24,843 nt of DNA from NCBI GenBank assembly GCA_036502405.1, contig DASXYP010000093.1, positions 1 through 24,843 of the forward strand, given 5' to 3'. Position numbers and translations under genes: made by a program. Position 1 is the stretch's first letter; each line of letters starts with the position of its first letter. The notes beneath the pieces were generated by a model. The model was not told where the DNA came from, searched no databases, and saw nothing but the letters and a program-made list of their open reading frames with translations. Below are positions 7,859 to 14,674 of the stretch, piece by piece. This DNA comes from Chersky-806 sp036502405. GTDB lineage: Bacteria > Actinomycetota > Acidimicrobiia > IMCC26256 > JAENVU01.

Positions 7859-9607
7859 ATGACCGATCAGGAGCGGCGGGCAGGGCCGGTGGGCCGGGTC
7901 GTCGGCACGGAGGACAGCACCCCGCTGCACTTCTGGGTCGCGCTCGGCCCGGACCGCTACCTCCAGCTCGACGACGTCGTGATCTGCGAGCGCCCGCTGC
8001 CCGACGGGGAGTCGGTGACGCTCTCGGGCATCGTCACCCAGGTGATCGCCCGCCAGGAGGGCGCCCAATTCGCGTCGGACGTCTTCCTGATCGCGGACGG
8101 GGTGCTGCCGGGTGAGGTGGTCGAGGTCGCCGAGGTGACGGTCAGCCGGGTGGAGCCCGAGATCTACGTCCCACCCCGGCCGGGAGCCGAGTCCCGCCGC
8201 GCGGAGCACGCCGAGCGGGACCACGCGCTGTTCTTCGACGACATGGAGCACCGGGTCCCGATCGGGCTCGGCCGCGACGGCGCACCGCTGTTCGCGAACC
8301 TCGAGTTCCTCGACGGCACGCGGGGCGCGCACGTCGACATCAGCGGGATCTCGGGCGTCGCGACCAAGACGAGCTACGCGACCTTCCTCCTCTACAGCCT
8401 GTTCCACTCCGGCGTGCTCGGCGCGGAGTCGGTCAACACCAAGGCGCTCATCTTCAACGTGAAGGGCGAGGACCTCCTCTTCCTCGACCAACCCAACCGC
8501 AAGCTCGACGAGGGCGACCAGGACCGCTACCGGACCCTCGGCCTCACGCCGGACCCGTTCGCGTCCGTCGCCGTGTTCGCGCCGCCGCGCAAGGGTGATC
8601 GGAACGCCGGGCCTGACGTCGCCACGCGCACCACCGGGGTCAGCACCTACTACTGGACGATCGCGGACTTCGTCGACGGGGAGCTGCTGCCGTTCGTGTT
8701 CGCGGACGCCGAAGACGAGCGCCAGCAGTACACGATGGTGATCCACAGCGTCGTGCGGAAGCTCAAGGTCGACGGCGAGCCGGTCGGCGACGACGGCGCG
8801 TGGCGGATCGACGGCGTCACGATCAGCACCTACCACGACCTCGTCGAGCTGATCGTGGAGCGCATCACCGACGACGCCACGATGGCGGACTGGGCCGGTC
8901 GCGCCGTGGGGATGGGCACGATCAACGCCTTCGTCCGGCGGCTGCTCTCCTCGCAGCGCGCGCTCGGCCACCTCGTGCGCGCCGACGTCCCACTGCGTCC
9001 CGGTCGTCACGTGCGCACCGCGGAGTCCGAGCAGGTGACGGTGGTGGACATCCACAATCTCGCCGACCGGGCGCAGCGCTTCGTCGTCGGCGTCACCCTG
9101 CAGCGCGCGTTCGAGGAGAAGGAGGAGTCCGGGGCGCGCCGGCCGCTGCTCTTCGTGGTGCTCGACGAGCTGAACAAGTACGCGCCACGCGAGGGCCAGA
9201 GCCCGATCAAGGACCTCCTGCTCGACATCGCCGAGCGCGGCCGCAGCCTCGGGGTGATCCTCGTCGGCGCGCAGCAGACCGCGAGCGAGGTCGAGCGGCG
9301 GGTGATCGCGAACTCGGCGCTGCGTGTCGCGGGCCGGCTCGACCCGGCCGAGGCGATGCGTCCCGAGTACGGCTTCCTCCCGGCCGCGCACCGGGAGCGG
9401 GCCCGGATCGCGAAGCCGGGCACGATGTTCGTGAGCCAGCCCGAGATCCCGGTGCCGCTCGTCGCCGAGTTCCCGTTTCCCGCGTGGGCGACGCGCCCCG
9501 ACGAGGTCGGGACCGCCCGACCCGCCGCTCCGGTCCCGACCGGAGCCGATGGCGCCGCGCCCGAGGCCCTGGACCCCGACCCCTTCGCCGGCCTCCCCGG
9601 GACATGA
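7859..9607 (+). CDS. HerA-like ATPase / DNA translocase (HAS-barrel plus FtsK-HerA ATPase)
   Basis: A 582-residue protein. Residues about 10-100 (VGRVVGTEDSTPLHFWV, then LDDVVICE and GIVTQV) fit the HAS-barrel that opens HerA proteins. The ATPase core follows: a Walker A-like loop GISGVATKTS (163-172, Lys170), a Walker B at LLFVVLDELN (430-439, Asp436/Glu437) and a sensor-like ILVGAQQT (467-474). The Walker A has Thr169 where Gly is usual before Lys. HerA forms a hexameric ring that drives DNA and works with NurA nuclease and Mre11-Rad50 in archaea. Here it heads a cluster with SbcD, SbcC and a NurA-like gene, which strongly supports the DNA-end-processing role. No Shine-Dalgarno precedes ATG 7859, so a leaderless transcript is possible. 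Calling it HerA is family-level inference, as no search was run. Confidence 0.82.
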   Translation: MTDQERRAGPVGRVVGTEDSTPLHFWVALGPDRYLQLDDVVICERPLPDGESVTLSGIVTQVIARQEGAQFASDVFLIADGVLPGEVVEVAEVTVSRVEPEIYVPPRPGAESRRAEHAERDHALFFDDMEHRVPIGLGRDGAPLFANLEFLDGTRGAHVDISGISGVATKTSYATFLLYSLFHSGVLGAESVNTKALIFNVKGEDLLFLDQPNRKLDEGDQDRYRTLGLTPDPFASVAVFAPPRKGDRNAGPDVATRTTGVSTYYWTIADFVDGELLPFVFADAEDERQQYTMVIHSVVRKLKVDGEPVGDDGAWRIDGVTISTYHDLVELIVERITDDATMADWAGRAVGMGTINAFVRRLLSSQRALGHLVRADVPLRPGRHVRTAESEQVTVVDIHNLADRAQRFVVGVTLQRAFEEKEESGARRPLLFVVLDELNKYAPREGQSPIKDLLLDIAERGRSLGVILVGAQQTASEVERRVIANSALRVAGRLDPAEAMRPEYGFLPAAHRERARIAKPGTMFVSQPEIPVPLVAEFPFPAWATRPDEVGTARPAAPVPTGADGAAPEALDPDPFAGLPGT

Positions 9608-9735
9608 CCGCCCACGGCCACCTGGCGACCGCGGTCCGGCGATCGGCCGTGGGAGATCTTCGGAGGGCCGCCCACGGCCATCTGGCGACCGCGGTCCGGC
9701 GATCGGCCGTGGGCGAGCCCTCCGGGAGGCGCTGA
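9604..9735 (+). CDS. Candidate 43-residue ORF made of two 20-residue repeats (MIRU-like)
   Basis: ATG 9604 overlaps the herA stop (ATGA) and the frame ends at TGA 9733-9735, one base before the sbcD GTG at 9737, so it fills the gap exactly. The peptide contains AHGHLATAVRRSAVG twice, because the 60-base period keeps the frame. The only difference between the two 46-base DNA copies (9621 C, 9681 T) is synonymous (His). The composition is basic with no known domain. It may be a real peptide, or a frame kept open so ribosomes can travel from herA to sbcD. Similar small frames overlapping neighbouring starts and stops are known for mycobacterial MIRUs. Translation is unproven. Confidence 0.4.
   Translation: MTAHGHLATAVRRSAVGDLRRAAHGHLATAVRRSAVGEPSGRR
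9608..9653. repeat. Hairpin repeat copy 1
   Basis: A 46-base unit with 9-base inverted arms CCCACGGCC (9611-9619) and GGCCGTGGG (9645-9653) around an inner palindrome GACCGCGGTC (9627-9636). It differs from copy 2 by one base. No further copy was noticed in this window. Confidence 0.9.
9668..9713. repeat. Hairpin repeat copy 2
   Basis: This is the second 46-base unit, exactly 60 bases after copy 1. Its arms extend to 10 bases (9670-9679 with 9705-9714). It is further bracketed by CGGAGGGC (9661-9668) and GCCCTCCG (9717-9724), making a long nested stem that ends at the sbcD ribosome site. Confidence 0.9.
9724..9729 (+). promoter_or_regulatory. Ribosome binding site of sbcD, partly inside a hairpin arm
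   Basis: GGGAGG lies seven bases before GTG 9737. Its first base falls in the GCCCTCCG arm of the nested repeat stem, and CCTCC just before it can also pair with GGAGG, so access to the site may depend on RNA folding or on ribosomes arriving from upstream. Confidence 0.6.
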
Positions 9736-9736
9736 C

Positions 9737-10894
9737 GTGCGCATCCTGCACACCTCGGACTGGCACGTGGGCAAGACGATCCGCGGGCTGTCGCGCCTGG
9801 ACGAGCACCGGGTCGTGCTGGGCGAGATCGCCACGCTCGCGAAGGACCGGTCCGTCGACCTGGTGCTCGTCGCGGGCGACCTCTACGAGTCGGCCGCGCC
9901 GTCCGCCGAGGCCGAGCAGATCGTCCTGCGCGCGCTGCTCGACCTGCACGACACCGGGGCGAAGGTCGTGGTGATCGCGGGCAACCACGACAACCCCGGC
10001 CGGTTCGAGGCGATCCGCCCGCTCATGGGCGAGCTCGGCATCACCGTGCTCGGGCAGGTGGCCCGACCCGATGCCGGCGGTGTCCTCGAGCACACGACCG
10101 CGGCGGGTGAGCGCGCGCACCTCGCGCTGCTCCCGTTCTGCTCCCCGCGCTACTCGGTGCGCGCGGCCGAGCTGATGAGCCAGGACGCGTTCCAGAACGC
10201 GGGGCTCTACGCCGACCGGCTCCGCGGGATCATCGGCGCGCTGACCGCGGACTTCGGCGGGGACGCAGTGAACCTCGTGGTCGCCCACGCGATGGTGCGG
10301 GGCGGGCAGACCGGCGGCGGCGAGCGCGAGGCGCAGACCGCGTTCGAGGACTACTGGCTCGACGCGAGCGCGTTCCCCGGGGCCGCCGGCTACGTGGCGC
10401 TCGGCCACCTGCACCTCACGCAGAAGCTCCCCGGCGCGGCGCCGATCTGGTACTCGGGTTCGCCGATCCAGGTCGACTTCGGGGAGGCCGGCGCGGGCAA
10501 GCACGTGGTGATCGTCGAAGCGGTGGCGGGACGGCCGGCGAGCGTCGAGTCGGTCCCGTTGACCGGCGGCGCCCAGCTCCGGACGCTGGCGGGCACGTTC
10601 GCGGAGCTCGAGGCGCGCGCCGGCAGCGACGACCTGGACGGCGCATGGCTGCGCATCCGGGTCACCGAGCCCGCGCGGGCGGGTCTCGCCGAGGACGTCC
10701 GTGCCCTCTTCGGGGACCGGGTCGTCGAGGTGCGCACCGAGCTGGCCCAGGCGCCGTCGGATCGGCCCGCGGCGGACCGCAGCGGCCACGCGCCCCACGA
10801 GCTGTTCGCCGCGTACCTCGACGACCAGGGCATCGACGACGACCGGCTCGTCGCGCTGTTCAGCGCGCTGCTCGCCGAGGAGTCGGGTCGGTGA
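9737..10894 (+). CDS. sbcD: Exonuclease subunit SbcD (Mre11 family)
   Basis: A 385-residue metallophosphoesterase nuclease. The metal-binding motifs are in order: TSDWHVGK (Asp8, His10), VAGDLYES (Asp48), AGNHDN (Asn83-His84-Asp85), VVAHAM (His184) and ALGHLHL (His224, His226). YSGSPIQVDFGE after the last motif is a family signature, and the C-terminal 120 residues form the capping and SbcC-binding part. SbcD with SbcC makes an ATP-dependent exo/endonuclease acting on DNA ends and hairpins. GTG 9737 has a good ribosome site and the protein opens with the canonical MRILHTSDWH. The stop overlaps the SbcC start (GTGA), so translation is coupled. Confidence 0.97.
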   Translation: MRILHTSDWHVGKTIRGLSRLDEHRVVLGEIATLAKDRSVDLVLVAGDLYESAAPSAEAEQIVLRALLDLHDTGAKVVVIAGNHDNPGRFEAIRPLMGELGITVLGQVARPDAGGVLEHTTAAGERAHLALLPFCSPRYSVRAAELMSQDAFQNAGLYADRLRGIIGALTADFGGDAVNLVVAHAMVRGGQTGGGEREAQTAFEDYWLDASAFPGAAGYVALGHLHLTQKLPGAAPIWYSGSPIQVDFGEAGAGKHVVIVEAVAGRPASVESVPLTGGAQLRTLAGTFAELEARAGSDDLDGAWLRIRVTEPARAGLAEDVRALFGDRVVEVRTELAQAPSDRPAADRSGHAPHELFAAYLDDQGIDDDRLVALFSALLAEESGR

Positions 10895-13254
10895 GGCCGG
10901 TCCGGATCGAGGTCCAGGGGTTCGGCGCGTTCCGCGAGCCGACCGAGATCGACTTCGAGGGCATGGACCTCTTCGCGCTCGTCGGACCGACCGGGTCCGG
11001 CAAGTCCACGATCATCGACGCGATCTGCTTCGCGCTCTACGGGAGCGTGCCCCGCTACGGCAACAAGGGGAGTGTGGCGCCGATCGTGACGATGGGTGCG
11101 AGCGAGGCGCGGGTCAGCCTCACGTTCGAGGTCGCCGGGGTCCGCTACGTGGCGACGCGCGTCGTGCGACGCGGCAAGGGCTCGAGCGCGACCACGAAGG
11201 AGGCCCGGCTCGAGGCGGTGGACGGCGACGTCCTCGCGGGCGCGGTCGGCGAGATGGACGGTGCGGTCGACGGGCTGCTCGGGCTGACCTTCGAGCACTT
11301 CACCCGGGCCGTCGTCCTCCCGCAGAACGAGTTCGCCCGGTTCCTGCACGACAAGCCGGCGGCCCGCCAGGACCTGCTCGTGAAGCTGCTCGGGTTCGAC
11401 GTCTACGAGCGCATGATGCGCACAGCCGGGGCCCGAGCCGCGGAGCACGAGGCCGCGGTGCAGGTCGCCCGGCAGCGACTCGACGCCCTGGTCGACTGCA
11501 CGCCCGACCAGCTCGACGTCTGGGGCCAATGGGTGCTGCTCTACCGGGGCCTGCGTCACGAGGTGCGCGCGTCGCGAGACGACCTGCGGGCCCTGCAGGA
11601 GCAGGAGGCAGCGGCGTCGGCGGCCGCGGCACGCGAGCGCGACATCGCGGACCGGCTCGCGCGTGCGGAGGTACCCGGCGCGGTCGCGAAGCTGGCCGCG
11701 GACCGGACGAAGGCCGCGGCGCGCCTCGAGCAGCACGCGCTGGACGCGGGGGAGGCGGCCGCGCGGGTGGAGAAGGCCCAGGCCGCGCTCGCGGCGTTGG
11801 GCCCGCGCGACGGGCTGCTTGCGGCGCGCACCGCGGCGGGAGAGCTCGAGCAGGTCCGCGCGGCGCACGCCGCCGCGGCCGGCAGGGCCGAGCAGGCGGC
11901 GGCGGCGGTCGGGCCGGCGGCGACCGCGCTGGCGGCGGCGGAGGAGGCGCTCGAGGCGCTCCGCGTCGCGCACGCCGCGCACACGCTCGTCGCCACGCTC
12001 GAGCTGGGGGCTCCGTGCCCGGTGTGCGAGCAGACGGTGTCGACCGTGCCCAAGCGACGGGCGCCCGCAGCGCCGGCTCGGGCGCGGAAGCAGCTGGAGG
12101 CGGCAAGGGAGTCCGAGGCGACGGCCCGCGAGCGGTCCGCGGCCGACCGGCAGTCGGCCGACGAGCTCCGCGCCCGTGAACGGGCGCTCGCCGGCGAGGT
12201 CGGCAAGCAGCCGCCGCCGGCCGAGATCGACCGCCGGCTCGACGAGATCGAGACGGCCGGGAAGGCGCTGGAGCAGGCCCGGGCCGCCGACGTGGATGCA
12301 CGGAAGCGCGAGGCCGACGCGCGCGCCGCGCTCGCGACCGTCGACGCGAGCCTGCAGAAGGCCACGGCCCGCTTCCGCCGGCAGCGGGACTCGATCGTGC
12401 AGACCGGTCTGGAGCTGCCGGCCGAGCACGGCGACCTGGCGACCGACTGGCCCGCGCTCGTGAAGTGGGCCGGGACCGAGGCACCCGGCCACGTCGCCGC
12501 GGCGGCGACCGCGGAGGCCGCCGCCGCCGAGCTCGTCCGCACGCGCACGGACCGGCTGGCCGCGCTGGTCGCCCAGGTGCGGGACGCGGACGTGGACGTT
12601 CCCGCGCGCACCACACCCGACGAGCTCGCCGACGCCGTGGTCCAGGCCGAGCAGACCGCGTTGGCCGAGCAGCGCCGGGTGCAGGAGGGCATCGCGGAGC
12701 GGGAGCGGCTCGAGGCGCAGGTGCAGGCGACCGCCGCCGACGTCCAGGTCGCCCACGAGCTCGCCCGACTCCTCGACGCCCGCAACTTCGAGCGGTGGCT
12801 GGTGGCCGAGGCGTTCGAACGGCTCGTCGACGGCGCGTCGCGGCGGCTCTTCGAGCTGTCCGCGGGTCAGTACTCGTTCGCGTTCGAGGAGTCGAGCCGC
12901 GACTTCCTCGTCGTCGACCATGGCAACGCCGACGAGCGCCGTTCGGTGCGCACGTTGTCGGGCGGTGAGACGTTCCAGGCGTCGCTCGCGCTCGCGCTGG
13001 CGCTCGCCGACCAGCTCGCCGACCTTGCGGCCGACGGCGCGGCGCGGCTGGAGTCGATCTTCCTCGACGAGGGCTTCGGTTCGCTCGATCCGGACACGCT
13101 CGAGACCGTCGCCGGCACGATCGAGAACCTCGGTGCGGGTGACCGCACGGTGGCGGTCGTCACCCACGTGCGCGAGCTCGCCGAGCGGATGCCGGTGCAG
13201 TACCGGGTCACGAAGGGCCCGCGCACCGCGGCCGTCGAGCGGGTGCTGCGGTGA
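10891..13254 (+). CDS. sbcC: Exonuclease subunit SbcC (Rad50 family ATPase)
   Basis: A 787-residue SMC-like ATPase. Walker A GPTGSGKST is at 32-40, the zinc-hook CPVC at 376-379 (Cys376, Cys379) sits mid-protein between two Ala/Arg/Glu-rich coiled-coil arms, the ABC signature LSGGE is at 689-693, and Walker B IFLDEGFGSLD has Asp726/Glu727. It drives SbcD nuclease by ATP-dependent opening and tethers DNA ends through the zinc hook. It is shorter than E. coli SbcC (about 1050 residues), so the coiled-coil arms are short. GTG 10891 overlaps the sbcD stop; a longer in-frame opening from 10645 was rejected because it would lie inside sbcD and precede the conserved RIEVQGFGAF start. Confidence 0.97.
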   Translation: MRPVRIEVQGFGAFREPTEIDFEGMDLFALVGPTGSGKSTIIDAICFALYGSVPRYGNKGSVAPIVTMGASEARVSLTFEVAGVRYVATRVVRRGKGSSATTKEARLEAVDGDVLAGAVGEMDGAVDGLLGLTFEHFTRAVVLPQNEFARFLHDKPAARQDLLVKLLGFDVYERMMRTAGARAAEHEAAVQVARQRLDALVDCTPDQLDVWGQWVLLYRGLRHEVRASRDDLRALQEQEAAASAAAARERDIADRLARAEVPGAVAKLAADRTKAAARLEQHALDAGEAAARVEKAQAALAALGPRDGLLAARTAAGELEQVRAAHAAAAGRAEQAAAAVGPAATALAAAEEALEALRVAHAAHTLVATLELGAPCPVCEQTVSTVPKRRAPAAPARARKQLEAARESEATARERSAADRQSADELRARERALAGEVGKQPPPAEIDRRLDEIETAGKALEQARAADVDARKREADARAALATVDASLQKATARFRRQRDSIVQTGLELPAEHGDLATDWPALVKWAGTEAPGHVAAAATAEAAAAELVRTRTDRLAALVAQVRDADVDVPARTTPDELADAVVQAEQTALAEQRRVQEGIAERERLEAQVQATAADVQVAHELARLLDARNFERWLVAEAFERLVDGASRRLFELSAGQYSFAFEESSRDFLVVDHGNADERRSVRTLSGGETFQASLALALALADQLADLAADGAARLESIFLDEGFGSLDPDTLETVAGTIENLGAGDRTVAVVTHVRELAERMPVQYRVTKGPRTAAVERVLR

Positions 13255-14198
13255 GGTTCAGCGTCGATCCGTGGAGCGTCGAGTACGGCGCGTCGGTCGA
13301 GTCCGAGCTCGTGGCGTCGACCGTGGACGTGAACGTCGACGTCGAGCTCCCGGGCGAGCGCTGGCACCCGATCGGATCGAGCGCGACCGCACGCGAGCCG
13401 GCGACGGTGCTCTTCGTCGACGGGGTCCGCCGGGTCGACGCCCGCGTGTGGATCGAGGGTCCCGACGGCGACGCGCAGCCGGGGATCTGTGCGTCCTTCG
13501 GCGCCGGCGTCGCCCGGTGCGGACCGGGGCGGCGCGCCGAGGTGATCCACCCGACGGTGGGCCGCGGCGTGTTCAGCGCGTCCACGCACGCAACCGAGAT
13601 CGTCACTGCGCACGGCGCCTACAGCGCGCACGTCGCCGGTGGGCCGAACCCCGAGGCGCTGTGGCTCGCGCTGCAGGAGCGCATGGCCCGGCGCGAGGTC
13701 GAGGCGGCGGAGGCCGCGCGCCGGGAGAGCCCGGATGCCGACACGGCGCTCGTGGTGGTGGACGGTCCGCTCACCGGGCGCCAGCACGTGGAGGGCGCGA
13801 TCGGGGTGATCAAGACCCACGGGGTGGCCTACCTCCCGCCGGACCTGCACCGGATGGTCGGGCAGCTCTCGCCGGGGGCACGGACCCCGCTGTTCACGAT
13901 CGGCGGCGGGTGGTCGCGCCACTCGTGGTACCTGCGGCTCCCCGGCGGGGCGGACGCACCCTGGGCCGGCGTGGTCCGGGTGGAGTGCTCGACCGAGATG
14001 CCGGTGCCCGACGCCGGCACGCTCGCGGAGACCGTCGGGGTCACGCTGAGCCGGTACGCGAGCGAGCCCTACAAGGATCCCCGGGCCCCGCAGAACCTGT
14101 ACCCGATCGGCGGTCTGGAGCGGGAGCTGCGCCGCCGGCTGGGTGACTCGCGCATCATGTTCCGAGCGCTCAGAAAGGCGGCGGCTTCTCCGGTATAA
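13251..14198 (+). CDS. NurA-like 5'-3' nuclease
   Basis: A 315-residue protein whose GTG overlaps the sbcC stop (GTGA). It has the layout of the NurA RNase-H-like fold: a strand ending LFVDGVR (Asp57), a helix rich in Glu (about 138-158), a second strand ALVVVDGPL (Asp171), then IGVIKTHGVAYLPP (Lys188), a beta-hairpin with WYLRLPG, and a C-terminal NLYPIGGLERELRRRLGD. NurA is the nuclease that works with the HerA ring to resect DNA ends. Position behind HerA, SbcD and SbcC makes the assignment much stronger than sequence alone. The C-terminal YP motif lacks the His I would expect in archaeal NurA, so the catalytic set may differ. The assignment is by motif recognition, without a profile search. 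Confidence 0.72.
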   Translation: MRFSVDPWSVEYGASVESELVASTVDVNVDVELPGERWHPIGSSATAREPATVLFVDGVRRVDARVWIEGPDGDAQPGICASFGAGVARCGPGRRAEVIHPTVGRGVFSASTHATEIVTAHGAYSAHVAGGPNPEALWLALQERMARREVEAAEAARRESPDADTALVVVDGPLTGRQHVEGAIGVIKTHGVAYLPPDLHRMVGQLSPGARTPLFTIGGGWSRHSWYLRLPGGADAPWAGVVRVECSTEMPVPDAGTLAETVGVTLSRYASEPYKDPRAPQNLYPIGGLERELRRRLGDSRIMFRALRKAAASPV

Positions 14199-14200
14199 GG
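14195..14200 (+). promoter_or_regulatory. Possible -10 element upstream of the small acidic protein
   Basis: TATAAG overlaps the stop of the NurA-like gene and matches the -10 consensus at 5 of 6 bases, in otherwise GC-rich DNA. No convincing -35 is seen. It would give a leader of roughly 87 bases, in which GACCA (14253-14257) can pair with TGGTC (14265-14269). Confidence 0.25.
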
Positions 14201-14293
14201 TGATTTGTCTGGTTGAGCCGGCGCCGCGACCGACCGATACCGCGGGGTGCGAGACCAACGTCCCTGGTCCTCCCCCACGCTCGGAGTCGCCCG

Positions 14294-14656
14294 ATGAGCC
14301 GCAAGACGAAGTCCCGTCCCGACGTCCTCGACGACGACGTGCTGTTCGAGCACGACGACCCGCACGGCTTCTGGGACGTCGACCGTCTGGACGCCGAGGA
14401 CAACGACGACGCGTTCGCGCTCGTGATCGAGGACCACGAGGACGAGCCGCCGCCGGAACGCGCGACGCTCGTCTACATGGGCAGCGTCGACGACGAGGTC
14501 GACGCGATCGAGCGGAGCCGCCTCGCCGACTGGGTCGCGTCGAAGGCCTGCCGGTCGTGCCGGCGCCGGTACGAGCAGTACGCGGACACCGAGCTCGTCA
14601 AGCACGACGGGTGCCGCAACGCGTTCGCGGTCGAGCAGGTCCTGCGGCGCGGCTAG
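14294..14656 (+). CDS. Small acidic protein with candidate C-C-H-C zinc site
   Basis: ATG 14294 is preceded by GGAG (14283-14286) at good spacing and gives 120 residues. A farther upstream in-frame ATG (14213) was not chosen, as its extension is Arg/Pro-rich and lacks a ribosome site. The first 75 residues are highly acidic (many Asp/Glu); the last 45 are basic and contain Cys86, Cys89, His104 and Cys107, spaced C-x2-C-x14-H-x2-C, which could bind zinc. No family was recognised. It lies 95 bases after the NurA-like gene on the same strand and may be an accessory of that cluster, or an independent gene with its own promoter. Convergent with the glycosidase gene; the 18-base gap holds a GC palindrome (GCCCGGGC). 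Confidence 0.75.
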   Translation: MSRKTKSRPDVLDDDVLFEHDDPHGFWDVDRLDAEDNDDAFALVIEDHEDEPPPERATLVYMGSVDDEVDAIERSRLADWVASKACRSCRRRYEQYADTELVKHDGCRNAFAVEQVLRRG

Positions 14657-14674
14657 CCCGCCCGGGCGCCGGCG

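Noticed and set aside
7647..7862. A functional small ATP-binding protein from the ABC-like frame
   Set aside because: It lacks the N-terminal strand, Q-loop, signature and Walker B, and its Walker A has Arg for Gly; best read as a remnant.
9608..9713. Possible short CRISPR-like array from the two 46-base repeats
   Set aside because: There are only two copies, a 14-base spacer, no cas genes nearby, and the repeat is part of an open frame bridging two genes.
6098..10798. Very long open frame on the minus strand (over 1500 codons) opposite the DapB-like, HerA and SbcD genes
   Set aside because: It is Arg/Asp/His/Val-rich with no domain and lies opposite genes with clear catalytic motifs. Long antisense open frames are expected in DNA of this GC content.
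10645..10890. Upstream extension of SbcC to an earlier in-frame ATG
   Set aside because: The extension lies inside sbcD, is Arg/Pro-rich, and precedes the conserved SbcC start at GTG 10891, which has the GTGA overlap.
10390..13167. Long minus-strand open frame (over 900 codons) opposite sbcC
   Set aside because: It has low-complexity composition and no motifs; the opposite strand encodes SbcC with all expected motifs.
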